In this document: piece by piece, positions 1 to 10,940 of the stretch
Numbering within the stretch: the first letter of the stretch is position 1
How the letters are laid out: each line of letters starts with the position of its first letter
Notes under the pieces: generated by a model
What the model saw: only the letters and a program-made list of their open reading frames with translations
What the model was told of the DNA's origin: nothing
The model's database searches: none
NCBI GenBank assembly: GCA_049999765.1
Contig: JBNGIQ010008891.1
Coordinates: 1 to 45,570, forward strand
DNA length: 45,570 bases
From: Phaeoceros laevis
Lineage: Eukaryota; Anthocerotophyta; Anthocerotopsida; Notothyladales
Reading direction: 5' to 3'
Translations under genes and position numbers: made by a program

Positions 1-1540
1 CCAGAGAATGTTTCCGGATTCGGGATCGAAGCCCCAGACCGTCCCACTCTTCTGCGCCGCCACCACAATGTCTCTTCTGTTGGGGAGCGTGACGAGCATT
101 GGCACCTCCCCAAAGTCGTAGTCCAGCGCCGGGCCGGCGGGGCAGTTGGGGGGGTGGAGGAAGCAGGAGATGGTCCAGGCGTCGTAGGGGCCAAGGGATT
201 TGGCCCATTTGATGTGGCCGTTGTCCAGTCGCAGCGCCAGCACCGAGTTGCCGTGATTCTCCGGGCGCAGGCAGGGGTCCGGGACCTGCGGAGATTGCTC
301 CTGCTGCTTCGCGCAGGCCTCGATGTCGGGTGGCGCGGAGTGCACGTTTCCCGTGGCGATGTACACCGGGCCCCGCGCCTCGTCGATGGCCGGGCTGCTG
401 CCCCAGATGGACGCCCCGCTGTAGAGCCCCCTCTTCCCCCCGTTGTCCGGCAGCATCAGCGTCCTCCACACCACCGCCCCCGTCGCGATATCCAGCTTCA
501 CAAACTTCCCGATGAAGGTGCAGCAGAGCTCGGGGGGCGTGTCTTCCTGCAGGGACGACACTCCCACGTAGTAGAATCTGCATTGCACCAGCGCCCACAA
601 CGGGGATCAGTGTGAATTTTGTTCCAATGGCAGTGAGGAATGCATTCGCAAGGAGAAGGATTTGTTGGGCAGTGAGGAATGCATTCGCAACGAGAAGGAT
701 TGTGAGGATTTGTGAGGAATGGTACCCTTTATAGGCGACTCCGGACTGGGTGACGATTGCTGCAACGGCGGAGTCGATCTGCGTGGACCAGAGGAGGCTG
801 CCGGTGTGCCGATTGATGCCTAAGATGTAGGCCGGGCCGTATGTGCCTACCAGGAGGACATCCCCGCTTTCCACTGGAGTGGCTCTGGCGGCAGTCCAGT
901 TCAGGCCGAAGAAGAGCTGGGAGATGAGAGGGTCGAAGACTCTGCTCAGGAGCGTTACATTCTTGGACCACAGGAGGGAGCCGTCCTTCTCGCAAACCGC
1001 GTACAGCATCCCGTTCCAGCTGGGGAAGTAGAGGGTGCCGTCGTAGATGGCGGGTGTGGCTGTGATGGACCCGCCGGCTACGAATCCCCATTTCCGCTTG
1101 AGATTTTTGGCGTTTGTGGTGTTGATTTTGGAGTCGGAGCAGGCATGGCGCTGGTTTTTCAGTCCGCCTCCGTGGTTCGGCCACTGCCAGTAGCCAGCAA
1201 TTGTGTGAGGTGAGGTCACAGAAATGTGGAAGTGGAAAACGATGGAAGCGGATTGCATTATCGCACCTGGTTGGAGGGGCTGATGGGAGGGACATGCCGC
1301 TGGTTTGTGGGTCTGCCTCCGTGATTCTTCCACTACCAGTGCCAACAGCCAGCAGATTTTTGTGAGAGGTCCACGGAGGCTAACAAGTGTGGAAGCAAAG
1401 CCTTGGAGAGGAATTTTAAATGTTCTCACCTGTCCAGAGGAACTGCTAGAAGAGACCTGGCTGAGGCCGCCCAACAAGACAAGTAGCAAGGCGATGGAAT
1501 ATAATGGTGACCATGTCCCGCTCGATGAGCAGTTCATCAT
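1..1540 (-). CDS. PQQ-propeller, polyvinyl-alcohol-dehydrogenase-like protein (partial, 3' end outside window)
   Basis: Assembled exons are 1540-1430, 1183-726 and 577 to the left edge. All junctions are GT..AG and keep frame (phase 0, then phase 2). Exon 1 encodes MMNCSSSGTW followed by a hydrophobic run (IALLLVLLGGLSQV), which looks like a secretion signal. Exon 2 opens with WPNHGGGLKNQRHA, the usual start of plant and bacterial PVA-dehydrogenase-like propellers, and continues with propeller blades (GTLYFPSWNGMLYAV, TGSLLWSTQID). Exon 3 has further blades (KLDIATGAVVWRT, IWGSSPAIDEARGPVYIATGN, KSGTVWGFDPESGNILW) and runs off the window. The family is expected to be secreted and to bind PQQ-type cofactors or act as a beta-propeller dehydrogenase; the substrate in plants is unknown. 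An extra copy of the start of exon 2 lies in intron 1. The start is the first of two adjacent Met codons. Confidence 0.85.
   Translation of the reverse strand, partial: MMNCSSSGTWSPLYSIALLLVLLGGLSQVSSSSSSGQVRTFKIPLQGFASTLVSLRGPLTKICWLLALVVEESRRQTHKPAACPSHQPLQPGAIMQSASIVFHFHISVTSPHTIAGYWQWPNHGGGLKNQRHACSDSKINTTNAKNLKRKWGFVAGGSITATPAIYDGTLYFPSWNGMLYAVCEKDGSLLWSKNVTLLSRVFDPLISQLFFGLNWTAARATPVESGDVLLVGTYGPAYILGINRHTGSLLWSTQIDSAVAAIVTQSGVAYKGYHSSQILTILLVANAFLTAQQILLLANAFLTAIGTKFTLIPVVGAGAMQILLRGSVVPAGRHAPRALLHLHREVCEAGYRDGGGGVEDADAAGQRGEEGALQRGVHLGQQPGHRRGAGPGVHRHGKRALRATRHRGLREAAGAISAGPGPLPAPGESRQLGAGAATGQRPHQMGQIPWPLRRLDHLLLPPPPQLPRRPGAGLRLWGGANARHAPQQKRHCGGGAEEWDGLGLRSRIRKHSL
630..707. repeat. 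39-bp direct repeat within intron 2 of the PQQ gene
   Basis: Two nearly identical copies of a 39-bp unit beginning GCAGTGAGGAATGCATTCGC sit back to back inside the intron (630-668 and 669-707). Confidence 0.8.
1267..1332 (-). repeat. Tandem duplicate of the PQQ-gene exon 2 start (possible 66-nt alternative exon)
   Basis: This segment lies inside intron 1 of the PQQ-propeller gene and is a diverged copy of the start of exon 2, offset by 149 bp. It is preceded by a TAG acceptor and encodes WKNHGGRPTNQRHV, matching WPNHGGGLKNQRHA. It ends in CAG followed by GT, 22 codons later, so it could be spliced in phase 0 at both ends. It may equally be an unused relic. Confidence 0.6.
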
Positions 1541-2753
1541 GGTGATGTGATTCTGTGGAAGCTCCAGGCTCATCACTGTGCAAGCTTGCAAGCCGATACA
1601 TAAGCAGGCTCATTTATGAGTCCATCCCTTCAACAGCTGGAGGGACGCCTCGATCAGCGTGCTCTGGCGGCCGGTTTGCAAAGATATCAAAGTTCAATGG
1701 CCCTTGGGAACACGCGGTTCCAACACGCTTTGGTGGCATTGTTCGGAGCAGCATCGTATGGGTGCTGGTTTTCTAGAGAAGGGCGCTCATTTAGGAAGAG
1801 ACTTGTACGCAAGGCCGGCAAATGCAGCACATCACCTGGAGTGGAAGATGCTGTTTGAGGATCTCCGATTTCAAAGGCTGCTTCGGGCACACTTCCCGAT
1901 TCTCAGTTTGGTGTTGAAGGAGTGGGGATTTTTACACATTACAAGGAACACGTTGCGATGGACGCCAAGTGCTGCAGGAGCTGGCCAAGGGACTGGTAGT
2001 TCTGAGCACGCCTGGTATTTGGATGACGAGCAGGAGCCGGATGTAGCAGAGATCTGTTAGGCCCATACCAGAATGGCATGGGTCGGCAGCTTAGGACAGT
2101 GGAAGGCAAACATGGTGAGGTTGCCTCACCACTTCTTGCTGGTGAGTCACGGAGTGGATTAAGATTGCAGCAGGCATTTAGGGAGAGATTCTGGAGTGGT
2201 GGCCCAGTATGCCAGTGATTTGCAAACATGAGCCAGGCCATAATGTGTCAACTTCTGGGGAAGGTTGGTCACCACCTGCCAAAAAACCCTGAGCTTAGCG
2301 TCTGGTCATGGTTCAGTGCATATCTGAATCCCTCATGTGGAAAAATTTAAAGCCCTGAAAGAAATCAAATAACGCCCCCTCACCATGGAATAGCCAAGGT
2401 AGACCTTCAGAATGACATCTACATGCATATATGAAGCACTATGAATTCGGCTAGCTATACCTATTATAGAGCTGGCTAGGTTGAAGCTAGTAATGGGGAT
2501 ACGAACTCAGCCTGGGCAAATGAAGAGCCATGCAGGAGGGAGTGTTACTGCCAGCATGCAGAAGAGCCAGTAGCAGCAGGTTACTATGGAGGAAATCACA
2601 AATTGCCGGTGGGTTTCATCCTTTGTGCTGTATCAACGGTTTCCAATGCTTCCATGAACGGTGTGGCTTGCTAAACCCAAATCGAAGATTCGTAAAATAC
2701 CTACCAAAGTTGATATGTGATAATAATTTTAGTCAAATGTAACATAGCAGCGA
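1541..2753. other. Intergenic region, no recognisable gene
   Basis: Several open frames occur (for example 1659-2060 on the plus strand), but none shows a family motif, splice pattern or start context that I recognise. It holds the upstream region of the PQQ gene (minus strand) and the upstream flank of tRNA-Arg. Confidence 0.5.
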
Positions 2754-2826
2754 GGCCGCGTGGCCCAATGGATAAGGCGCTGGTCTACGAAACCAGAGAT
2801 TCTGGGTTCGATCCCCAGCGTGGTCG
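2754..2826 (+). tRNA. tRNA-Arg(ACG)
   Basis: 73 nt with a complete cloverleaf. The acceptor stem GGCCGCG (2754-2760) pairs with CGTGGTC (2819-2825), with discriminator G. The D arm is of GGCCCAATGGATAAGGC type. The anticodon stem is CTGGT/ACCAG with loop CTACGAA, giving anticodon ACG at 2787-2789. The T arm contains GGTTCGATCCC. A T-run (TTTTTTT) about 20 bases downstream suits Pol III termination. No intron. Confidence 0.95.
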
Positions 2827-3033
2827 TTGGGAGCAACTAGTTGCATTTTTTTGCATTAAAAGAGTTGTGTTGTGGAGTCTGATTATACGTCACCCGTAGT
2901 CTAGCCCAAGTTCATCCTTACAATGCCTGTGGCAGTGAGCACAGAGCACTGTGGTAAGCTCTCCTAGGGGTATCAAGAATGCTGAAAAAGTGAAGGCCGC
3001 CTTCGAAGTTTTAACGGACTCATCAGATCAGAT

Positions 3034-6000
3034 CTATCTGGGCCTGAGCTGGGAGGGAGTAAGCATGTCGGTGGAAAAGCTAGTGCATTGGCTCAATGTG
3101 TGCAGGTCTTGCTTCTCTACCGTCTTCGTCAGCTCTGTTAGGACCCAATCAATTTTAGGCCGTGCTGCGCTCTTGAGCTTTGCGCACTTCAAGGCAATCT
3201 CTGCTAGGCTCCAAGCTGTCTCACGAGAGTAGTTGCTCCCCAGTGCCGAATCTACCACTTTGTCCACGGTGCCTGTGTTTACAGCGTTTTGCACCTGCTA
3301 GGCAACAGCTTGGTGTGACGAGATTGGAACTCTGAAGGGTTTCGGAAGTTGGTGCACAGATGCGAATTTACAACTCACCCGGTGCACAATGTAGCGGTTT
3401 TCTGGTGACAGATTGGTTGATTGTGCAGCAAATACGGGCTGGCCCGTCAGGATCTCCATCAATACCACTCCGAAGCTGTATATATCGCTCTTTTCTGTAA
3501 GAAGGCCAGTAGTCCTGTAGCTGTAACATTCCACAACCAAGTGGAAGGTGAGATAGTTGTGCAAGCTACCAAAAGTTGCAAGAATTGAGTAATCTGTGAG
3601 CGTACTCGGGATCCAGGTAGCCAGGAGTTCCTTGGACTCGGGTCATTAGTTGGTCGTCTCCTGTATCGTCCTCATTTTTGAGCTTGGAGAGTCCAAAATC
3701 TGCTAATCTAGCCTCCATCTTCTGGCTGAGAAGGATGTTGCTGCTTTTGATGTCTCTGTGAATGATGCCACGCTTACATCCATTGTGGAGGTAGTGGAGT
3801 CCTGAGCATTTGCTGAGAAGTTCAACAATTTGGCCAACCCAGAACGGCATGATAGTAGCCAGCTGAAGCAGCAACACATACCTGTAGCTGCGTCCCGAGC
3901 TATATTCAACCTTTGCAGCCAGGTTAGAGGAGGAGATGCGTTTTTACCTGCAAAAACAGGCAAATTCGGTGAACCTTCACCAGTTGCTCCACCTGTAGCA
4001 AGAATCAATTTGGTACTCACCATAGAGCCGCTCGCGTAAGTCCCCTCCAGGCATGTATTCGTACAAAAGCACCAAGTCTGGTGGCGCATGACAGTATCCC
4101 ACGAGAGACACAAGATTCCTGTGATGGATGGTGGACAACAGAGCAATCTGTTTGCGGGGGCAACCTCAGTGCTGTCAAAAGAAAATGGGTTGCAACCGAG
4201 AGAACAGTTCATAACTTCATAGGTATCCTACCTCGTTGAAGAATTCATCAGAGCCTTGGCTAGACTTTCCTGACAGGATCTTGACTGCCACTTCCTCCTT
4301 CCGAGTGTTAAGCAGTCCATAGTAAACAGGGCCGAAACCGCCACCTCCAATTTTGTGTGCGTAATTCTCGGTAGCTCGTCTTACGTCTTCCCGACTGAAA
4401 ACTGCAGCTTGTGCACCTGGTATGCTGGGTAGATCTTGTGTTGCGCCGCCCTCATCCTCTGCATGAGTGTTTCACCGTAAGTTTTTCAAGACTGTTGTCT
4501 TTCGCTCTCAGGTTATGGAAGATGACACAAAACACAAACCAACACGTCACTTACCAGACACGTGAGTATATGTCTTGCGGCGTTTGCAGTACCAGATGGC
4601 TATACCAACTACTGCTGTTAGTATGAGAGCTGCTGCAGAACCACCTACTATTGCTGCAACGGGAGAACTGGTGCTGTTAGATGCTGCAATTTGTATACTG
4701 GGTGGCAGGGCCGGTGCTGGTAAGGAGTCATTGCAAGAAATACTGCCCACTTGTAGGCATTGAAGCAGTGGATTTCCTGAATACCTGGCATGATGAAACG
4801 CTGGTCAGGTCAGAACTCTTGGTCTTTCTGAGCAACGCTTCTTTCAATAGACTAAGGTGCTTTCGAACACGATGCAAAAACCTGAATGCCGGAGAGCTCA
4901 GGAGGCTAGAGGGAAAGGTGCCATCAAGCTGATTGTCTGAAACATCGCTGAACACATGCAAGGACTGAGTGGTCAGTCAGCCAGCCCCTGTCCAGTCATC
5001 AAACACCAGCCAAGCTGTGTAATATAACGAAACGTACAGCTTTTCCAAAGATTCCATCCAGGAGCTCAAGGAGCCAGTAAGCTCATTTTTTGATAAATCC
5101 CTGCACTTCAAAACCATTTGCAGCAACAGAGATCAGCACCAGAGCTTCAAAAGACCCTCAAGACCACATCACTGTAGAAATAATTCCAACGTCACTTACA
5201 AGACAGACAAGGTAGACAGATTTTGAAGAGACTCCGGTATTTCCGACTGAAAGCCGTTGTTGCTTAAATTTCTGATGAGATGGACAACCCAGAGCATGCC
5301 AGTTATTCTGGTACTAATTGCAAAGTTCCTGCTTGCCAACTCAAGTGGGAGGATGGGGTTCTCTGAAACACGTCCGACGACAATGCAAAGACCGGAAGAC
5401 AACTCACAAACTTGTAAGGCGAGAGAGTTGGTTGATAATAGTTGCAGGAATCAAGCCGCTTAGATTCCTTCCAGAAAGGTTCCTGCAACAAGGGTAACAA
5501 ACAGCATATATAGGCCAAGACCATTTAGTAACAAGTGCTTGCAAGCCTATGAAGAATCTATGTGCACGGAAAAATGAAGCATGCCCTTACAATGACTTGA
5601 CTCGAGCTGAGCCAGTGGTAGAACATGAGAGTTCGTCCCAGGGAACAGGGAGGCAGGGGTCCCCCAGCCAATGTGCAATGTTGAACCGGCTTTTCAGTTC
5701 ATCCAATGCAGCCACTGTAGATGCAATAGATGTACAGGAGAGGGCTCAAATGTTGTAACCCTTCATTGTCAATTTGAGAGCAACTGTGCACACTTTTCGA
5801 GATCCAGGAAGCCAGCCATGCAAAAGAGGGGACAGACAGCAGCTCTTGAGTCACATCAATTACCATCCTGAGGCTCAGTCCCTATGACCAGGTCCTGGAC
5901 GTAGTAGAGTTCGTCAGCATTCACAATTACATCCATGGTGGAAGCAGCATCCCTGGTCCCTGAGACTGTGAACGTGCTGGAGGCTCCTGTGCTTTGCTGA

Positions 6001-7406
6001 TAGTATCCCCGCCAAGCCAACATGAAGGGCGCAAAGTCCTGGTTGAGAGTGAAGGTCCCAACATCTGGTGCCGTGCTGTCTGACCAGTCCATCACACGTC
6101 TGTCCTATATGGATGCACCAAAAACACGACACACAGGTCTGTTAGACGTAGAATGAATGCACTTGCACCAGATACACTGAGCTCTCCTGGAAGATCATTG
6201 ATCACCTGTCACTTGGCCCCACAGTGCCATTCAAATCCACCCAGTAGGTCCAAGTGTACATCCTTGAGTTGGGCAGAACTTGTCTTGTGTAAGTAAGCTT
6301 CGGGCCAGTGATGCCTGTGCGCACCACAGCATTCGGAATCTCATCAGTGTTGTTTGGGGCTTGCTCCACACTCAGAAGCTGGCCTGCTGGTGCCTCAAAG
6401 GGCGTGCCACCTAAATCTGCGAACAGATCAGCATCTGTCGGCCAGAATCTGTCACATGGGTCGTGTGGAAACCTGCAGACAAGATTGGGCTCAGATGCTT
6501 GTCAACTTCTTGAAAAATGTTTATCCATGTGCTATAAAACAGAGTACTCAGAGTACTCACCGCATTGGGGACTGCACTGTCCGTTCCCCAAAGTTTACCC
6601 TACTTCCGAGGCGCAAGTGCACTGCTGACTCGAACAGGTGGGTGTAGCCATTTATCCCAACCTCCCTCAACTCAAGAGTGTTGATGAAAGCTGAGGTGCT
6701 GCCATTTCTGATGAGACAGACACTTAGCTGGTTCTGTGTGCTTGGCGCTGTTATGATCTCGAAGTATGCCACGCTGCTGCTGGATCCCGAAATGGTAACA
6801 TCCTCCCAAGGAGTGCTATCCAGAGCGATCTACGAAATCGAGCATCAATTCAGAAAGCTTACTCCTGCAACAGGATTTCAAGCAGTTCCAAGAAAAATGT
6901 GTGGACCAGAACAAGCCCATTCTGACCAGCTTTGGGCACCTGGAACTTGATGCTGGATGACAGCAGACCGTCGTAGTTGCCGTAGAGGAAGCCAGCTCGG
7001 ACGAGATATGCTTTTGTCAATTCCACGGGCAACGAGTAGCAATTTTTGGCTGGAGATGCGTCTGCCGGGAAGTATCTCACGTTCTGAAACTGCGTAGCAG
7101 CGGCAGTTGAGCCTGCGGGCTGCTGAATCTTTCCGGACAGGCCTGTGGGAATGAAGGCCCGATCCGACTGCCAGGTGATGTTGGGCACAGATTGATCAGA
7201 AAACTGAGGTGCCACACCGCCACAGTCCAGACTGACAAACAGTCTGCCTCCGAGCTCTGCAATCCACAGCCACCAGAGTCGTGAAGGAACTGGAAACCGT
7301 GGCAGGACTTGTAAAATCACCACATTTGAAGCTTACGTTGCTGTGCAGAGGTCAGCGGCCCAAAATGCGAGAAAACAGACACCAAACAAAGCAGCCTGCA
7401 CCACAT
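3034..7406 (-). CDS. Malectin-like domain LRR receptor-like protein kinase
   Basis: Seventeen exons give 2,808 nt (935 aa): 7406-7337, 7256-6940, 6829-6561, 6472-6206, 6099-5864, 5714-5591, 5482-5408, 5271-5200, 5100-5038, 4947-4882, 4784-4555, 4458-4232, 4147-4021, 3947-3882, 3801-3606, 3520-3379, 3294-3034. The order is signal peptide ([12 protein letters not shown]), malectin-like domain (about 28-385, starting [10 protein letters not shown]), the [14 protein letters not shown] linker, short LRRs each on a 63-75-nt exon (about 428-520), a membrane segment ([15 protein letters not shown]) and a kinase (about 620-895). The kinase has [31 protein letters not shown] and GTPGYLDP, so an active RD kinase is expected at the plasma membrane. 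This class senses cell-wall or symbiosis/defence signals in other plants; the ligand is unknown here. The LRR exons share phase 2, typical of the family. Confidence 0.92.
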
Positions 7407-7763
7407 TGTGCGTGATGCAGGCGGGTGCACCATCATTTTGCACCGCAACATGTGCATTTCCCAGCCGCAACAATTTCACCAAGAAACCGAGGCAAGGCCC
7501 ACCGCATGATCGGCAGGACGCCTCCAATAGTCGACCTTTCCCATTGGCTAAAGTGCACCTGCCTTTCTAAATCTGGCATTCACCATTGCAGTCTGTAAAG
7601 AGCAACTTGTCTCGCCAATCTGAATCTTCACCAGTTGATGAAAGAGTGCGGCCAGGCCAAATTGAGCTGCGCAAGGTGCGCTAACTGTGTCTTGGCCTCG
7701 TTGAACAGTGCAACAGCCATGCGAGGGAGGGAGCAAGAAAATGGATTGAACTGAGATGGAAAT

Positions 7764-10300
7764 TTACTTCAGAATCACAGTTGTTGGGGGGGGCCAACTG
7801 GCGAAGCCACCGCGTCCTGGGCCCTGAATGTACTGCAGCTTGTACCTGCTGACATCCTGCGACGACCTCCACAGACGCCAATGCGTGAGTCTGGAAGCCA
7901 AGTTGCTCTCAACCCACGCTCCATAGAAGGAGCCTTTCTGGGAATCGTAGTAGAGGCGAGCGCCGGTGTCCTTGTTCTTGAGGGCGAAGCTCATAGGGCT
8001 CAAGGCGGAACCATCAGACGGGGCATCAGCAACAACTTGCCACACGGTTCTCGCGATTCCCACCGAGTCACGGTAGGAATTCAGAGTCGCCAGAACCTGC
8101 GGCCCCTCGGCGTAGAGGTACTGCACCTCTCCCCTCACTACGACGCCGATCCCGAATTCTGCCCACTTCGACACATCCACAAGCTCAAACTCCTCGCCAG
8201 CAGACGGCACAGCATGCGGATGCAGCACGATGTATGATGGCGGTGCCCCATCCGCATCATGTGTAGGTCTCGGAGCTCCTGAATCCGCCATGGCCACCGA
8301 CTCGGAGGTTGGAACGATTCCTGGTTTCCCAAATTGGGGGACGTTGTTGAAAGGCTCTTGTCTGGCTTTGTGGGTGTCCATGGTCTGCTGCTGGGGCATC
8401 CATGATGATGGCTCTGGCAGCTTCAAGTCGCCAGTAGTGCTGAATGTCAGTGTTGGCGAGTCTCCTTTGGCTACCTTGCGAAGTTCAAGGGGAACCTGCC
8501 AGTGGAAGGAATTCGAAGGATCCGGAAGCTGCATGAGATTGAAAACTTGGAAGGGTTCTTGGTGAGGCATGCTTTGCTGCGTCAATCGCGAGATGAGGTC
8601 GGTGCACTCCCTGTCCCTCCTGTTCCATTGCACAACATGTTTCAGCTTGGTCAGTGCATCAGCGTTTTCGCCTCTGGCAACGTGGTCCAACGCCTCCTGC
8701 CTGTGCTTCTGCCGCCTCAACCGGAACAGCTCTTCCTGCTGCGGAAACCGCTCAAACAAGCGGGTCCGGACATCGATGTCGTCGAATGCGATGCCAAAGT
8801 TGGCCATGTCCGCATCGTAGGGACATCTCACCAGGTTGTGGTCGATGATTGTCCACCTATCATACGTCCTCCCGTCGCTGGCCTTGATCGGGTCACACAT
8901 CACCTCCTTGGTGATTGGGTCTTCGAACCATGGCCAGTTATCAGCAGGCCTAGGCTGCTGCTGGGCCTGCGAGAGTTCCAGATTTGCCAAAACCTTGGGA
9001 TTCGGCAGAGCCGTACATGCATATATGTACGCAAGGTACCTCGTCAGCTTGTCATATGCATGTCACAACAATACTACTGGTCCTGTCAAGAGCAAAAATG
9101 AAGAATCTGCATTGGCCATGGCCATCCTACATGTACGTATACTCACATCTTCAAAGAATTTCTCAGCCTCTGTGGTCTGGGCTTCAGTGTGGCGGATTTG
9201 AGCAGTGAGGAGGGCGGAAAAATCTTGGTGTTGCCGCTCGTCCATGGCCAAGGCCTTGAGATCTAGAAGAAGCTTCAATATACCTTGTCTCTCTGAACGT
9301 GCGTCTGCTGCAGATTCTTTCGCCTCCTCCCGCATGGAAGTGACTGTTTCTGTGAGAGTGCCTATATTGGAGTTGAGACCTGCCAGGTCGGAGCTCAGCT
9401 CGTCCAACGCTGCCAGACTTTGTGCTTGGGAACGATGCAACCGATGTTGAAACTCCTCCTGCTCCCTCTGCCCATTTAACGAAACCTGCAGGTTTACAAG
9501 CGAGCTTGCCTTGTAAGTTTGTCACATACATGTATGTATCCATGATCGACCCCATCCGGCCCCCGGATACTTACGCAGACATGCAATGCAAACATGCATC
9601 ATGCGTGTGTGTCTACAGCGTGCAATGTTTTGCAAAAGCTCAGCAGCAACACACTCGAGTCATTAATTCAGCATAATTTTCTAAGGTTCCCAAGAAATCT
9701 TGCAAAGTTTCAAAAACAAGTTCGGGTAAATCTACTTGCAAGCTTACATCAATTTGGATGTACTGCAGAGTGATCTGAAACTGGGTCAACACATTCTCCC
9801 GGATCCTGGCCAACTTCATTTTCACGGTGTGCACATTCCACATTGACCTGAAGTAGCCCATTTCCAGGCACTTGTCCACATAATCCGTAGCTTTCCGAAC
9901 ATATATCAGGAGGGATTCTGCAATGGATACAGTCACCAAAGTTCTCGTGCACTTGTGAATAACCAATTAGTAACAAATAGACTTTGCAAGCACCCATTTT
10001 GGAATCCAGTCCATGCGAAGATTTCACATGTATTCATGAAGGCGTAGTTGAAAGCAATCTATAGCTATAGATGGATGGAGGTGCGCTCCAGGAAGGCCTA
10101 CCAGCTGCCAATGTGGAGGAGTTGTTGCGGGGCGTCAGGCCCTTGAGGACATCGAGATCTCGCTCCAGCTGCGTTATGAAAAGCTTGATTTCCTGCATAA
10201 CGTCCTTGTTGTCGGCCCTCTCATCGTATAGCTGCTTCACTTTTCCCAGGAGCCCTATCAGCTTGCATGTGATGCTCACCACTGCACTGACGGGTTCCAT
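7764..10300 (-). CDS. U-box domain protein with N-terminal helical-bundle-like region and coiled coil
   Basis: Four exons (10300-10102, 9917-9748, 9485-9147, 8993-7764) give 1,938 nt, 645 aa, all GT..AG and in frame. Residues about 1-123 are helical (MEPVSAVVSITCKLIGLLGK... then ESLLIYVRKATDYVDKCLEM) and resemble the four-helix regions found at the N terminus of plant MLKL/MCA/RPW8-type proteins; this is by eye only. Residues about 125-240 are heptad-rich and likely coiled coil. A U-box follows (about 256-325: WFEDPITKEVMCDP, DGRTYDRWTIIDH, DIDVRTRLFERFP), indicating E2 binding and ubiquitin ligation. The last ~165 residues (ending PPPTTVILK) form a conserved-looking but unassigned domain with aromatic repeats. 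It lies tail-to-head with the receptor kinase, 357 bp apart. The exon chain is well supported; the N-terminal assignment is inference. Confidence 0.85.
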
Positions 10301-10940
10301 TGGGATCGGACTAATATCTTCAGGCTACGAGTAAAATCACTGGAGATATCGATCAAGCACGAGCTCCCCGGGGACGTTTGTACGCGCACGCTTTGCAACC
10401 ACGCACGCTTAAAAGCTCAAACCAGCTCGGAGGGAGAGCGGTGGTTCCGCAGGCCATCCTGGAGCGCGTTGTACGGGTCCCCAGTGTCGTGCTGGTCACG
10501 AAGTCGCCACGACCATTCATGAGCTCTTCTGACCGGGTCATACGGATGAGTGACGCGCCTGGAAACCTGCAGATAGTAGTATAGGACCTCTTTCCTTTCC
10601 TACTCTTTTTCTTTGATAGGAGAAAGGACGACGGAGGTTGTTTGCGAGGGTAAGAGGTTCGACCCTAATGCACTTGTCAGTTGCAAGTGTATACATCTGG
10701 TGATTCTGGTCAGTTGTTTCGATGGGAGTCCTCTGTTACAGTATTTGAACTCCAAATGGATACTACACGTGAGAGTAGGGGCGTAGTGCATTCAACTATT
10801 TGCAGGTTACCGGGTACCACATTTCGGGCTCATCCGGGAGCTTAAAAATTATGATCAAAGCGGTTCTGTGCAGCCCTCCAATATGAGTAAAGGTTTGCAA
10901 ATTCTCGTCTTTTCTGCCCAGTTCCTTCGGGCGGACGTCT
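10301..10940. other. Intergenic region between U-box gene and J-domain gene
   Basis: This holds the upstream region of the U-box gene and the 3' flank of the J-domain gene. It includes a pyrimidine-rich stretch (about 10587-10612) but no gene that I can support. A short open frame at 10796-10978 overlaps the 3' end of the J-domain gene in another frame. Confidence 0.5.

Noticed and set aside
154-615. 153-codon plus-strand open frame
   Set aside because: It is antisense to exon 3 of the PQQ-propeller gene; GC-rich coding sequence commonly leaves open shadow frames.
1659-2060. Plus-strand open frame of 133 codons
   Set aside because: No ATG start context, motif or splicing partner; composition does not stand out from its surroundings.
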